A stretch of 64,000 nt of DNA. Source: DASPWW01 sp963841715. Lineage in GTDB: Bacteria; Actinomycetota; Thermoleophilia; Solirubrobacterales; 70-9. A model generated the notes under the pieces. The model was given only the letters and a program-made list of their open reading frames with translations. It did not search any database and was not told the origin of the DNA. Below are positions 24,560 through 32,477 of the stretch, piece after piece (within the stretch, counting starts at the first letter, position 1; each line of letters opens with the position of its first letter). The DNA is taken from contig CAWJDP010000002.1 of NCBI GenBank assembly GCA_963841715.1, positions 1 through 64,000 on the forward strand, given 5' to 3'. The position numbers and the translations under genes were made by a program.

Positions 24560-25043
24560 CGCAAACGTGGCATTGGAGACGAGCACGGACGCGGCCGCCG
24601 AGCGCGGCACCGGCGGCGACGAAGGCGCGGGTGCCGATCCGCTCGCGCGCGAGGCGTGGGATCTGCTGCAGCGGATCGCATTCGCGCACAAGCCCGCGAT
24701 CGTCGCCGCGGCGCGCGAGTTCGACCTCCTGCCGCCGCACCTGTTCGCGCTCAAGAACCTAGACCGGCCGCGGCCGATGGGCGAGCTCGCGCGGATGCTG
24801 TTCTGCGACAACTCGAACGTCACCGGGATCGTCGATCGCCTCGAGGAGCGCGGGCTTGTCGCCCGGACCGCAGACGAGCACGACCGCCGCGTGCGGCTGC
24901 TCGTGCTGACCCCGGAGGGGGAGCGCGTGCGCGCTGAGCTGATCGATCGCATCGGCGTCCCGGCGCCGGCGATCACGACGCTCTCCCGCGAGGACAAGCG
25001 CGCTCTGCGCGACATCCTCTCGCGCGCGATCAAGGCCGACTGA
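24555..25043 (+). CDS. MarR-family transcriptional regulator
   Basis: The 162-residue protein has the winged-helix pattern of MarR: MGELARMLFCDNSNVTGIVD (recognition helix), then LEERGLVARTADEHDRRVRL (wing, with the DRR motif). It is divergent from the DrrABC-like exporter genes, the usual arrangement for a drug-sensing repressor. The start may be ATG 24555 or GTG 24567; the latter lies 7 nt after a TATGCT -10-like hexamer and would be leaderless. Confidence 0.9.
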   Translation: MLANVALETSTDAAAERGTGGDEGAGADPLAREAWDLLQRIAFAHKPAIVAAAREFDLLPPHLFALKNLDRPRPMGELARMLFCDNSNVTGIVDRLEERGLVARTADEHDRRVRLLVLTPEGERVRAELIDRIGVPAPAITTLSREDKRALRDILSRAIKAD

Positions 25044-25060
25044 GCGGGGTCGCGAGGCGC

Positions 25061-25282
25061 TCAGCGCGCCCGCAGACCCTCGACGATCGCCGCGATCTCG
25101 GCGCCTACGCGGCCGCGCTCGACGGCGGGGTCCTCCGCGAAGACGATCATCGTCGCGCCCTCGATCAGCGCCGCGACGACCAGCTGCGCGACGATCTCGG
25201 GATCCTCCCCGGGTCGGCCGACGAGGTGATACCGGTCGCCGACGTCGTCGTGATCCGGCCCGACCCCGCGCCGGCCGAGGCC
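25061..25282 (-). pseudogene. C-terminal remnant of a TetR-type regulator
   Basis: The minus-strand frame from 25282 to the TGA at 25061 reads GRPGEDPEIVAQLVVAALIE, then TMIVFAEDPAVERGRVGAEI. This resembles the last helices of TetR ligand domains. The frame is closed upstream by TAA at 25285-25283 and has no start codon before an internal ATG. No HTH-coding sequence is visible upstream, so this appears to be a leftover of a deleted gene. Confidence 0.55.
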
Positions 25283-25345
25283 TTAGGCCGGGCCCAGCGG
25301 CGCGGGGCGACGGGGCCTCGAGGATCTGGGAAACGAAGCCTCAGA

Positions 25346-25380
25346 ACGACAAAGGGCGGCGGTCGCCGGCCCTTTGTCGT
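25346..25380 (-). terminator. Strong stem-loop after the secreted protein gene
   Basis: ACGACAAAGGG (25346-25356) and CCCTTTGTCGT (25370-25380) form a perfect 11-bp stem with a 13-nt GC-rich loop. It begins 19 nt past the stop of the minus-strand gene at 25400-25840. It is the strongest hairpin in this region and is probably its terminator, although the following T-run is weak. Confidence 0.65.
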
Positions 25381-25399
25381 GTTGGTTGGCGCGGTCTTG

Positions 25400-25840
25400 T
25401 CAGGCGCTGAGCGCGCCGGATCCGTCGTTCGCCTGCGCAGCGCGAACCTTCCCGCTGACGCACTTGCCGAACGCGTTGCGGTCGTTGTGGTTCGTGCCGT
25501 AGAAGGCGTCGAACGTCGCCCCGCCGTGGGTGTCGCCGAAGGCCGGGTCGGCCTGCTCGGCGCGACACTCCTGCGAAGCGTTGCGGATGTCCGCCTTGAC
25601 CTCGGGCAGGTTCTGGCGCTTGCACGCCTTCATCGCGTGCTTGCCGTACTTCTCCTTGAACGCCTTCGTCCCGAGCCTGTGCTGCTCCCGCGTGCACTGC
25701 TTGCTGACCAGCGAGTGGGCGTCGGGGCCGTTTCCGTTCCCGCCGTTTCCGTGGCCGTTGCCGGGCTTCGCGGCGGCGCCGGTGACGCCGAGCGCGCCGA
25801 CGCTGGCGACGCAGGCGACGATCGTCGCGATTCTGTTCAT
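25400..25840 (-). CDS. Secreted protein of unknown function
   Basis: The 146-residue protein has a clean signal peptide (MNRIATIVACVASVGALGVTGAAA), then a Gly/Asn/His-rich linker and a helical domain with four cysteines (QC, AC, EC, KC) that could form two disulfides. The family is unknown. CAGGAGG lies before the ATG. It is divergent from the ECF sigma gene across a repeat-rich gap, so it may belong to that sigma factor's regulon. Confidence 0.75.
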   Translation of the reverse strand: MNRIATIVACVASVGALGVTGAAAKPGNGHGNGGNGNGPDAHSLVSKQCTREQHRLGTKAFKEKYGKHAMKACKRQNLPEVKADIRNASQECRAEQADPAFGDTHGGATFDAFYGTNHNDRNAFGKCVSGKVRAAQANDGSGALSA

Positions 25841-25889
25841 GGCTTGGGTGCCTCCTGGTTATCTCTCGATGACTGACGCCCGGGGGGTG

Positions 25890-25965
25890 GGCGCTCACAT
25901 CCGTAAGCGCCGCGCCCCCCCGGGGGGTTACGGGTAGCTGCCAACCTCGGGCCTTACTTACGGGC
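25890..25965. promoter_or_regulatory. Repeat-rich control region between the secreted protein and ECF sigma genes
   Basis: GGCGCT (25890-25895) and AGCGCC (25906-25911) form an inverted repeat. The motif TTACGG or its complement occurs several times (near 25903, 25928 and 25958), including TTACGGGTAGC and TTACTTACGGGCC. Such spaced repeats near an ECF sigma gene could be promoter or operator elements. No -35/-10 pair is certain. Confidence 0.3.
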
Positions 25966-25985
25966 CGCTCACGCGTCGTTGGCAT

Positions 25986-26536
25986 ATGCCGGCGCAGCGG
26001 TTCGACGACGTGCTCGCGGCGGCGCGAGGGGGAGCGAGGCGGCCTGGGCGACTCTCTACCGCGATCTCGCGCCGCCCGTGCTCGGCTACCTGCGTGCGAA
26101 CCGGGGCCCAGAGCCCGAGGACACGCTCAGCGAGGTGTTCCTGCAGGCAGCGCGCGATCTGCCCCGCTTCGAGGGCGACGAGCGGCAGTTCCGCGCCTGG
26201 ATCTTCACGATCGCGCACCACAGGCTGATCGACGCCCGGCGCCGCCAAGCCCGGCGCCCGGTCGAGCCCGTCGCGGATGTCGACGAGCCGGACGAGAGCG
26301 AGCCCGATGTGGCCGAGGTCGCGCTTGGTCAGATCGGCGCGGAGGAAGTCAAGCGCGCGCTCGCGGCGCTGACCGAGGACCAGCGCGCGGTGCTGCTGCT
26401 GCGGGTGCTCGGGGACCTCAGCGTCGAGCAGGCGGCGCGCGCGCTCGGCAAGCGGCCCGGCGCGGTGAAGGCGCTGCATCGACGCGGCCTCGCCGCGGTC
26501 AAGCGCGAGCTCGCGAAGCGGGGAGTAACCCAATGA
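25986..26536 (+). CDS. ECF-type sigma-70 factor, frameshifted near its start
   Basis: Regions 2 and 4 of an ECF sigma factor are clear: YRDLAPPVLGYLRA, then PEDTLSEVFLQAARDLPRF, AWIFTIAHHRLIDARRRQ (region 2) and LTEDQRAVLLLRVLGDLSVE (region 4). The natural N terminus MPAQRFDDVLAAARGG starts at ATG 25986 but is one frame away from the rest. The switch lies at the five-G run 26028-26032. One extra G or a -1 slip gives AARGGSEAAWATL, a typical join. The stop overlaps the next gene by 4 bp. Confidence 0.85.
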
Positions 26537-27360
26537 GCTCCGGCGACGCTTTCGAGGAAGAGATGCGGTTTTTCGGCAGCGGTCACGGGAACGGCAACGG
26601 TTCCGGGCTCGGCGAGCTTGGTGGGCTTGGTCCGTTCGCGCGCGCGGTTCGGGCGACCGTCCCCGCGCGCCCCGACCCGACCCTCGAGGCGGCGCTGGTC
26701 CCCCGGCTCGCGGCTGTGGCGCGCGCTGCCACAGCCGGTTCGGCCGGGGCGCCGACCGAGGGACCGACCCAGGTGCTGACCCGCTCCCGCGCGCCCTTCA
26801 CGGGGCGGCGTCGCCTGCGCCTTGCCGCTCAACTCGCCTTCGCCGCCGCGCTGGCGGTGCTCGCGATCACCGGCCTCGCCGTCGCCGGAGTCCGGCTGCC
26901 CGCGCCCGCGCGCTCGGCGCTCGACGCAGTCGGCGTCACGCTGCCGAACCAGAGCGAGAGCGGCGGACACGATGGCAAGGCGTCGAAGTCGAGCGGCTCG
27001 TCGAACCACCACCATGCGAATGCTTCGAATGCGAACCAGTCCGGATCGCACGGGAACAACGGATCGGGCGGATCCGGATCAGGCGGTCACGGCGGCGAGA
27101 AGGCGAGCGGCGCGGCGAGCGGTTCGACCGCGTCGAGCCCGGCCGCGAACGGGGCCGCGCACGCGAGCCCGAGCGCCCAGGGGCGCGGCCTCACCGCGCC
27201 GCGCGGATCGGTGCCCGGCCAGGGGGCGGGCAGCGGCAACTCGCAGGGCGTCGGGCCGAGCGGCGGCGCGCCGCCCGGTCAGGCGGGCAGCCCGCCCGGC
27301 CAGAGCGGCAGCGCCGGTTCAAGCACCGGCAACGGGAACGCCAACGGCCACGTCAAGTAG
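26533..27360 (+). CDS. Putative membrane anti-sigma factor with Gly/Ser-rich outer domain
   Basis: The 275-residue protein has a cytoplasmic part of about 95 residues, one transmembrane helix (AAQLAFAAALAVLAITGLAVAG, about 97-118) and a long low-complexity outer tail rich in Gly, Ser, Asn and His. Its ATG overlaps the sigma stop (ATGA), the hallmark of a sigma/anti-sigma pair. No clear ZAS zinc motif is seen in the N-terminal part, so the anti-sigma role rests mainly on position and topology. Confidence 0.65.
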   Translation: MSSGDAFEEEMRFFGSGHGNGNGSGLGELGGLGPFARAVRATVPARPDPTLEAALVPRLAAVARAATAGSAGAPTEGPTQVLTRSRAPFTGRRRLRLAAQLAFAAALAVLAITGLAVAGVRLPAPARSALDAVGVTLPNQSESGGHDGKASKSSGSSNHHHANASNANQSGSHGNNGSGGSGSGGHGGEKASGAASGSTASSPAANGAAHASPSAQGRGLTAPRGSVPGQGAGSGNSQGVGPSGGAPPGQAGSPPGQSGSAGSSTGNGNANGHVK

Positions 27361-27376
27361 CCGCGCCCCGCCGCCC

Positions 27377-27706
27377 TCACTTGCCGTTGTTGCCGAGCGC
27401 GTTCAGCTCCTGCTTCGCGGCGTTGAGCGCCGTCTGCGCGTTCTTCACCCCCTGCTCGGCCTGCTTCTTCGCGTTGCCCTTCGCCGTGTCGGCCTTCGCC
27501 TTCGCCTTGTCGAGCTGCTTCTGGGCGCGGTCGACCGCCGCCTGCGCCTGCTTCGTCGCCTGGTTCTGAACGCCCTGTGCCTGCTGGCTCACGGACGAGG
27601 AGATCGAGTTGACGCTGTTGGTGACGTCGCTTGACCCGCACCCGGCCGTGGCGAGTGCCGCCGCCAGCGCAGTCGCGGCCAGCGCAGCTGCCGGGCGCCG
27701 GCTCAA
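27377..27706 (-). CDS. Small coiled-coil lipoprotein (second of a tandem pair)
   Basis: The 109-residue protein has a lipobox ending in ATAGC (Cys23) and a mature part that is one Gln/Ala/Lys coiled coil with repeated KQAQ and KAKA units. It is paralogous in design to the lipoprotein encoded directly upstream. The TTG start at 27706 overlaps the upstream stop as TTGA. It is likely an outer-leaflet or cell-wall-space protein, with unknown function. Confidence 0.75.
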   Translation of the reverse strand: MSRRPAAALAATALAAALATAGCGSSDVTNSVNSISSSVSQQAQGVQNQATKQAQAAVDRAQKQLDKAKAKADTAKGNAKKQAEQGVKNAQTALNAAKQELNALGNNGK

Positions 27707-28053
27707 CCGCCCGCCGCCTTCAGCTCCTGCTCGGCGGAGTTGAGCGCCTGCTCGGCCTTCTTGACGGCCTGATTGGCCTGCTGCTTGGCCTGGCCGGTCG
27801 CCTGGTTCGCCTGCTGCTGGGCCTGCTTCAACTGCGCCTTGGCCTGCTTGACAGCCTGCAGTGCCTGCTGCTTGGCCTGCTGGCTTACCGTCGAGACCGA
27901 GCTCGTCGCCTGCTGGATCTGCGAGGAGATCGAGCTCGCGGTGCTGGTGCTGTCGTTGCTCGAGCTGCCTCCGCAGCCCGCGACGGCCAGTCCGCCCGCG
28001 GCGAGCGCTCCGGCCGCGAGCGCGGCGGCGAAGCCGGTTCTTGGGTTCTTCAT
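27703..28053 (-). CDS. Small coiled-coil lipoprotein (first of a tandem pair)
   Basis: The 116-residue protein has a lipobox ending in AVAGC (Cys27), a Ser/Thr linker, then a long KQAKAQLKQAQQQANQATGQ coiled coil. ATG 28053 with GGAGGA 4-5 nt upstream is chosen over an ATG four codons earlier that lacks spacing. It is cotranscribed with the similar lipoprotein downstream. Such Lpp-like helical lipoproteins may have an envelope role, which is inference. Confidence 0.8.
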   Translation of the reverse strand: MKNPRTGFAAALAAGALAAGGLAVAGCGGSSSNDSTSTASSISSQIQQATSSVSTVSQQAKQQALQAVKQAKAQLKQAQQQANQATGQAKQQANQAVKKAEQALNSAEQELKAAGG

Positions 28054-28086
28054 CGCTTCCTCCATGCCCCTGTTTCGGTTTTTCGT

Positions 28087-29844
28087 TCAGTCCTCGAACA
28101 GCGCGTAGCCGTACTCGCCGCGCTTGTAGGCGAGCTTCGCGATCGCGGACATCCGCTCATCGTCGTTGTCCTCGATCTGGTCGAAGCGGTGGCCCACCCG
28201 CTCCTCCGCCCGGGCGCAGAACGTCTCAGCAATGTAGCGCTCCTGCCCCGAGGGCTCGACGCCGTGCTGCTCGAAGATCGAGCTGACGCGCGAGAGCACC
28301 GCGACCTGCGCGTAGATGTCGGCGACCGCGTCGGCGAGCCGCTTCTGCGCGAACTGCTTCGTGACGATCGCCCTCTTGTGCTCGCGCAGCAGCGACTCGG
28401 TGATGTCGCGAAGGCGGGCGACCTGGTCGGCGACGGCGGCGGCGCGCTTGTCGAGCTCGGGGTGCGCCTTCGTCACCTTCTCGGGCCGCACCTCGCGCTG
28501 GATTCGGTCGCCGACGTAGTCGATCAGGACGCCGATGGAGCCGATCGGGTTGCCGAGGTCGAGGTCGCCCATCCCCGACAGCTTCTCGCCCACCGGCTTG
28601 ATCCCGGACAGCGCGACGAACGCGCGCAGGACGTCGTTCGCGCCCTCGAAGATCGGGAAGATGCGGATGTCGCGCAGGACCTTCTCGTACGGCTCGTCGC
28701 GCATGTATCCGGCGCCGCCCTTGAGCTGAAGGACCCGGTTCGCCGAGTACCACAGGAACTCGGTCCCCGCGACCTTGCACGCCGCGGACTCGATCGAGTA
28801 GTCGGGGACGCCGGCGTCGACGAGCCCGCAGGTCAGGTAGGCCATCGACTCGATTCCGAACAGGTACGAGACCATCCACCCGATCTTGTCCTGGACGAGC
28901 TCGAAGTCGGCCAGGGGCTGGCCGAACTGGCGCCGCTCCTTGACGTGGTCGATTGCGCGGTCGAGCAGCGACTTCGTCGCACCGACCGACCCGGTCCCGA
29001 GCCCGATCCGCCCGTTGTTGAGGATCTCCATCGCGACGTGGAACCCTTCGCCCGGCTCGCCGAGCACGTTCTCGGGTGGGACGCGGACGTCCTTGAAGTA
29101 GAGGCGGCGGAGGTCGTTGCCGCGCAGCCCCATCGTGTCGAAGCGCTCGCCGACCTCGAACCCCTTCATCCCCTTCTCGAGGATCAGCGCGATGTGCCGG
29201 TCCTTGCCGCCGACCTCGGCCCGCGCGAATGTCGTGAACACCGATCCCGGCTCGCCGTTGCCGATATAGCGCTTCTCGCCGTTGAGGACCCAGGAGCCGT
29301 CGGGCTGGAGCACCGCGCGAGACTCGATCTGGTAGGCGTCGGAGCCCGCGTTCGGCTCGGTGAGCGCGAACCCGGCGAGCTTGCGGCCGGCGGCGAGGTC
29401 GGGCAGGAAGCGCTCCCTCTGCTCGTCGCTCCCGAACATCACGATTCCCTTGAACCCGATCGACTGGTGGACGCCCATCACGATCGACAGCGTCGCGTCG
29501 ATCTGCGCGAACGCCTCGAACACGCGCGCGTATCCCGTCTGCGAGAGGCCCTGGCCGCCGTACTGCTCGGGCACGTACAGACCGCACAGCCCCCGCTCGC
29601 CGAGCTCGCGGATCGTCTTGTCGCCGACCCAGCGCTTCTCCTCGACCTCGCGGCTGTCGTAGCGCTCGCCGAGCTCGCGAAGCGAGTTGATCAGCCCGCG
29701 GACCCGGTCCTGCTCGCTCGGGTCGGGCTGCGGCCACGGGAACACGAGCTCCTCGTGGATCTCGCCGAGGAACAGCGACTTCGCGAACGAGGAGACCGCC
29801 TCCGCCTCGGGGGCCTCCGGCTTCGCCTCGGTCGCGGCCTCCAT
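28087..29844 (-). CDS. Acyl-CoA dehydrogenase (very-long-chain/ACAD9-like architecture)
   Basis: The 585-residue flavoenzyme is longer than the usual 380-residue ACADs because of a C-terminal extra domain. Landmarks are YGGQGLSQ, GFALTEPNAGSD (FAD/substrate), RRQFGQPLADFELVQDKI, QLKGGAGYMRDEPYE and FPIFEGAND, whose Glu is the likely catalytic base. It should perform the first step of fatty-acid beta-oxidation. Its start lies 10 bp from the LhgO-type gene stop, so the two may be cotranscribed. Confidence 0.93.
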   Translation of the reverse strand: MEAATEAKPEAPEAEAVSSFAKSLFLGEIHEELVFPWPQPDPSEQDRVRGLINSLRELGERYDSREVEEKRWVGDKTIRELGERGLCGLYVPEQYGGQGLSQTGYARVFEAFAQIDATLSIVMGVHQSIGFKGIVMFGSDEQRERFLPDLAAGRKLAGFALTEPNAGSDAYQIESRAVLQPDGSWVLNGEKRYIGNGEPGSVFTTFARAEVGGKDRHIALILEKGMKGFEVGERFDTMGLRGNDLRRLYFKDVRVPPENVLGEPGEGFHVAMEILNNGRIGLGTGSVGATKSLLDRAIDHVKERRQFGQPLADFELVQDKIGWMVSYLFGIESMAYLTCGLVDAGVPDYSIESAACKVAGTEFLWYSANRVLQLKGGAGYMRDEPYEKVLRDIRIFPIFEGANDVLRAFVALSGIKPVGEKLSGMGDLDLGNPIGSIGVLIDYVGDRIQREVRPEKVTKAHPELDKRAAAVADQVARLRDITESLLREHKRAIVTKQFAQKRLADAVADIYAQVAVLSRVSSIFEQHGVEPSGQERYIAETFCARAEERVGHRFDQIEDNDDERMSAIAKLAYKRGEYGYALFED

Positions 29845-29854
29845 CGTCCGCAGC

Positions 29855-31051
29855 TTATGCCTCGAGCTCGTCGGCGATCAGCCGCGCGAGCGGCAGGCAC
29901 GAGGTCGCCGCGGGGGAGGGAGCGTTGCGGACGTGCAGGGCACGCTCGGTGCGCGAGATCACGAAGTCGTCGACGAGCTTGCCGTCGCGCGCCACCGCCT
30001 GCGCGCGGACGCCGGAAGGGCCCGGGAGCAGGTCGGAGGGGCCGAGCTCGGGGACGAACCGCGCGCCCTCGGTGGCGAACGCGCGCCTGCTGACGGCGGC
30101 GCGGATCTCGCGCGCGCCGGTGCGCCAGAACGCCGCCGCCATCCGCCACGTCCCCGGCCAGACCAGCGTCTGCGCGAGGTCGCGGGCGCGCACGCGGCGG
30201 AGCTCGTAGGCGTCGCGCGCGCCGACGATCAGCGCCGAGGGGCCGAGCAGGACCTCGCCGTCGAGCCCGCGCGTCAGGTGCATGCCGAGGAACGGCAGGT
30301 CCGGATCGGGGACGGGATAGACGTTCGCGCGCACGAGCTCGCGGCGCTCGGGACGAAGGCGGCGGAAGGCGCCGCGGAACGGGACGATCCGCGGGTCGGG
30401 CGGCGCCCCCGCGGCGACCGCGAGCCGGTCCGACCAGGCGCCGGCGGCGAGCACCGCCGCGCCGGCGCGCGTCTCGCCGCCGGGGTGGCGGAGCGCGATC
30501 CGCCCGCCCGCCACCGAGATCGCCTCGACCGGGCGGCCGGTCTCGATCGTCGCCCCGGCGCCCTCCGCGTCGGCGGCGATCGTCCGCGCGACGTCGCCGA
30601 AGTCGACGGTTCCGGTCGCGGGCGAGTGCAGCGCCGCGAGCCCGCGCACGTGCGGCTCGACCTCGGCGATCTCCTCGGCGCCGAGCCGACGCAGGCCCGG
30701 GACCCCGTTCGCGACGCCGCGGCGCTCGAGCTCGTCGAGGCGTGGCAGCTCGTCCGCGGCGGTGGCGACGATCAGCTTCCCGCTGCGCTCGGTCGCGATT
30801 GCGCGCTCGTCGCAGTACGCGTAAAGCTCGCGCGCGCCCTCGACGCACAGCCGCGCCTTCAGCGACCCGGGGCGGTAGTAGATCCCGGCGTGGATCACGC
30901 CGCTCGAGTGCCCCGTCTGGTGGACCGCCGGGCGCGGCTCGCGCTCGAGGATCCGGATCGAGGCGTCCGGATTTCGCAGCCCCAGCTCGCGCGCGACGGC
31001 GAGCCCGACGATTCCCGCTCCGACGACCGCGAAGTCGCATTCCGCTCTCAT
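29855..31051 (-). CDS. lhgO: L-2-hydroxyglutarate oxidase-type FAD oxidoreductase
   Basis: The 398-residue protein starts with the FAD dinucleotide motif VVGAGIVGLAVARELG and contains HQTGHSSGVIHAGIYYRPGS, the signature of LhgO/L2HGDH. The C-terminal RNAPSPAATSCLPLA also matches. It would oxidise L-2-hydroxyglutarate to 2-oxoglutarate. ATG 31051 is used; a TAGGAT hexamer 7 nt upstream implies a leaderless message. It is divergent from the ligase gene through a palindromic promoter. Confidence 0.9.
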   Translation of the reverse strand: MRAECDFAVVGAGIVGLAVARELGLRNPDASIRILEREPRPAVHQTGHSSGVIHAGIYYRPGSLKARLCVEGARELYAYCDERAIATERSGKLIVATAADELPRLDELERRGVANGVPGLRRLGAEEIAEVEPHVRGLAALHSPATGTVDFGDVARTIAADAEGAGATIETGRPVEAISVAGGRIALRHPGGETRAGAAVLAAGAWSDRLAVAAGAPPDPRIVPFRGAFRRLRPERRELVRANVYPVPDPDLPFLGMHLTRGLDGEVLLGPSALIVGARDAYELRRVRARDLAQTLVWPGTWRMAAAFWRTGAREIRAAVSRRAFATEGARFVPELGPSDLLPGPSGVRAQAVARDGKLVDDFVISRTERALHVRNAPSPAATSCLPLARLIADELEA

Positions 31052-31056
31052 CGACG

Positions 31057-31080
31057 CGATCCTAAGCGCGATTAGGATCG
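31057..31080. promoter_or_regulatory. Palindromic bidirectional promoter (lhgO / ligC)
   Basis: CGATCCTAA (31057-31065) and TTAGGATCG (31072-31080) are perfect 9-bp inverted arms around GCGCGA. Each arm contains TAGGAT, a plausible -10, in opposite directions. Each is followed by exactly 7 nt and then an ATG: 31086 on the plus strand and 31051 on the minus strand. Both transcripts would therefore be leaderless. It could also be a repressor site. Confidence 0.5.
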
Positions 31081-31085
31081 GCTCC

Positions 31086-32039
31086 ATGGCGCTCCCGCTC
31101 AAGCCCCCGATCAAGCCGCAGCTGGCGCTGTCGCGCAAGCAGCTCCCCGACGGCGACGAGTGGGTGTACGAGCCGAAGTACGACGGGTTTCGCGCGCTCG
31201 CGTTCGTCGACGGCGACGACGTCTACCTCCAGTCCCGAAACGGCCGCCCGCTGCGCCGCTACTTCCCCGAGCTCGAGCTGCCCCCGGGCCGCTACGTGAT
31301 CGACGGCGAGCTGCTGATCCTCGACGAGGACGGACACGAGGAGTTCAACCTGCTCCAGAACCGGCTCCACCCCGCCGAGTCCCGGGTGAAGATGCTGGCC
31401 GAGAAGACGCCGGCGCACTTTCGCGCCTTCGACCTGCTCGCCCGCGACCGCTCGAAGCTGATCGCGAAGCCGTTCTCGGAGCGCCGCGCCGCACTCGAGA
31501 AGCTGATCGGCAAGACGCGCAAGGGCTCGGTCGAGCTGACGCCGCTCACCGACTCGGCCGAGAAGGCGGAGCCGTGGCTCGACTCGGGCGAGGGCGTGAT
31601 CGCGAAGCAGCTCGAGGCGCGCTACAAGCCCGGCGAGCGCAAGGGGATGGTGAAGGTGAAGCGGGTGCGGACGATCGACTGCGTGATCGTCGGCTGGCGC
31701 CCTGGGAAGGAGAAGGGCACGGTCGGATCGCTGATCCTCGGCCTCTACGACGACGACGGCGAACTGCGGCCGATCGGGCACACATCGGGCCTGAAGGCGA
31801 AGCAGAAGCGCGAGCTCGTCGACGAGCTGAAGCCGTACGAGACCGGCGAGCGCGGAAGCGGCGATCCGAGCCGCTGGGATGCGGATCGTGACCTCGAGTG
31901 GTTCAGCCTCCGGCCCGAGCTCGTCGTCGAGGTCACATACGACCACACGAGCGGCGGCCGCATCCGCCACGGCTCGAAGATCGTCCGCTGGCGCGACGAC
32001 AAGGACCCGCGCGCCTGCTCCCTCGACCAGCTGGTCTAG
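31086..32039 (+). CDS. ligC: ATP-dependent DNA ligase, LigC type
   Basis: The 317-residue ligase has the adenylation motif EPKYDGFRA with catalytic Lys31. Further motifs are SRNGRP (Ia), FDLL (III), EGVIAK (IV) and VKVKR (V), followed by an OB-fold domain. Its length and start, LPLKPPIKPQLA, fit mycobacterial LigC, not the multidomain LigD. It joins nicks after gap repair. A stand-alone primase-polymerase and a flap nuclease are encoded nearby. It is probably leaderless, 7 nt after TAGGAT. Confidence 0.88.
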   Translation: MALPLKPPIKPQLALSRKQLPDGDEWVYEPKYDGFRALAFVDGDDVYLQSRNGRPLRRYFPELELPPGRYVIDGELLILDEDGHEEFNLLQNRLHPAESRVKMLAEKTPAHFRAFDLLARDRSKLIAKPFSERRAALEKLIGKTRKGSVELTPLTDSAEKAEPWLDSGEGVIAKQLEARYKPGERKGMVKVKRVRTIDCVIVGWRPGKEKGTVGSLILGLYDDDGELRPIGHTSGLKAKQKRELVDELKPYETGERGSGDPSRWDADRDLEWFSLRPELVVEVTYDHTSGGRIRHGSKIVRWRDDKDPRACSLDQLV

Positions 32040-32069
32040 GATTTCAGCGTCGACGACTGAGGAGGGCCG

Positions 32070-32462
32070 ATGCGACCACGATCCGTAGCAGGGAGGCGGG
32101 GCTTCCTGGTGGGGGTGCTTGTCGCTGCGGCCTGCGCGGCGCTCGCGGCGTGCGGCTCGTCGAGCTCGAAGGACATCGGAGAGATCACGAGCTGCCTCAA
32201 GCAAAAGAACCTGCCGGTGGGCAATGCGAGCTCGATCGGAGCGGCCCACCAGGTCCAGGTGCAGCTACCTGACGGGACCGCCGCCCCGGTGGAGGTCGAC
32301 CCGAGCGACGCGGAGGCCCAGAAGCAGGCCAAGGACTGGAAGGCGTTCGGCGCCGCCGGCGGGAAGACCGGGACGATCGTGGTTCAGGGCTCGACCTGGG
32401 TCGGCTACCCGGGGCCCGTGCCCGCCTCGTTCAAGTCGTCGGTCGAGGACTGCGCGTTCTGA
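32070..32462 (+). CDS. Small secreted lipoprotein
   Basis: The 130-residue protein has a lipoprotein signal (AALAAC, Cys28) followed by a Ser-rich linker and a small domain with two further cysteines (TSCLK and the C-terminal EDCAF) that could pair. GGAGGG lies before the ATG. The family is unknown. It is 30 bp downstream of ligC, on the same strand, but is probably functionally separate. Confidence 0.75.
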   Translation: MRPRSVAGRRGFLVGVLVAAACAALAACGSSSSKDIGEITSCLKQKNLPVGNASSIGAAHQVQVQLPDGTAAPVEVDPSDAEAQKQAKDWKAFGAAGGKTGTIVVQGSTWVGYPGPVPASFKSSVEDCAF

Positions 32463-32477
32463 GCCGCGCCGCGCCGG

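Noticed and set aside
26583..27059. Antisense open frames under the anti-sigma-like gene
   Set aside because: They mirror the Gly/Ser repeats of the real gene and have no independent evidence.
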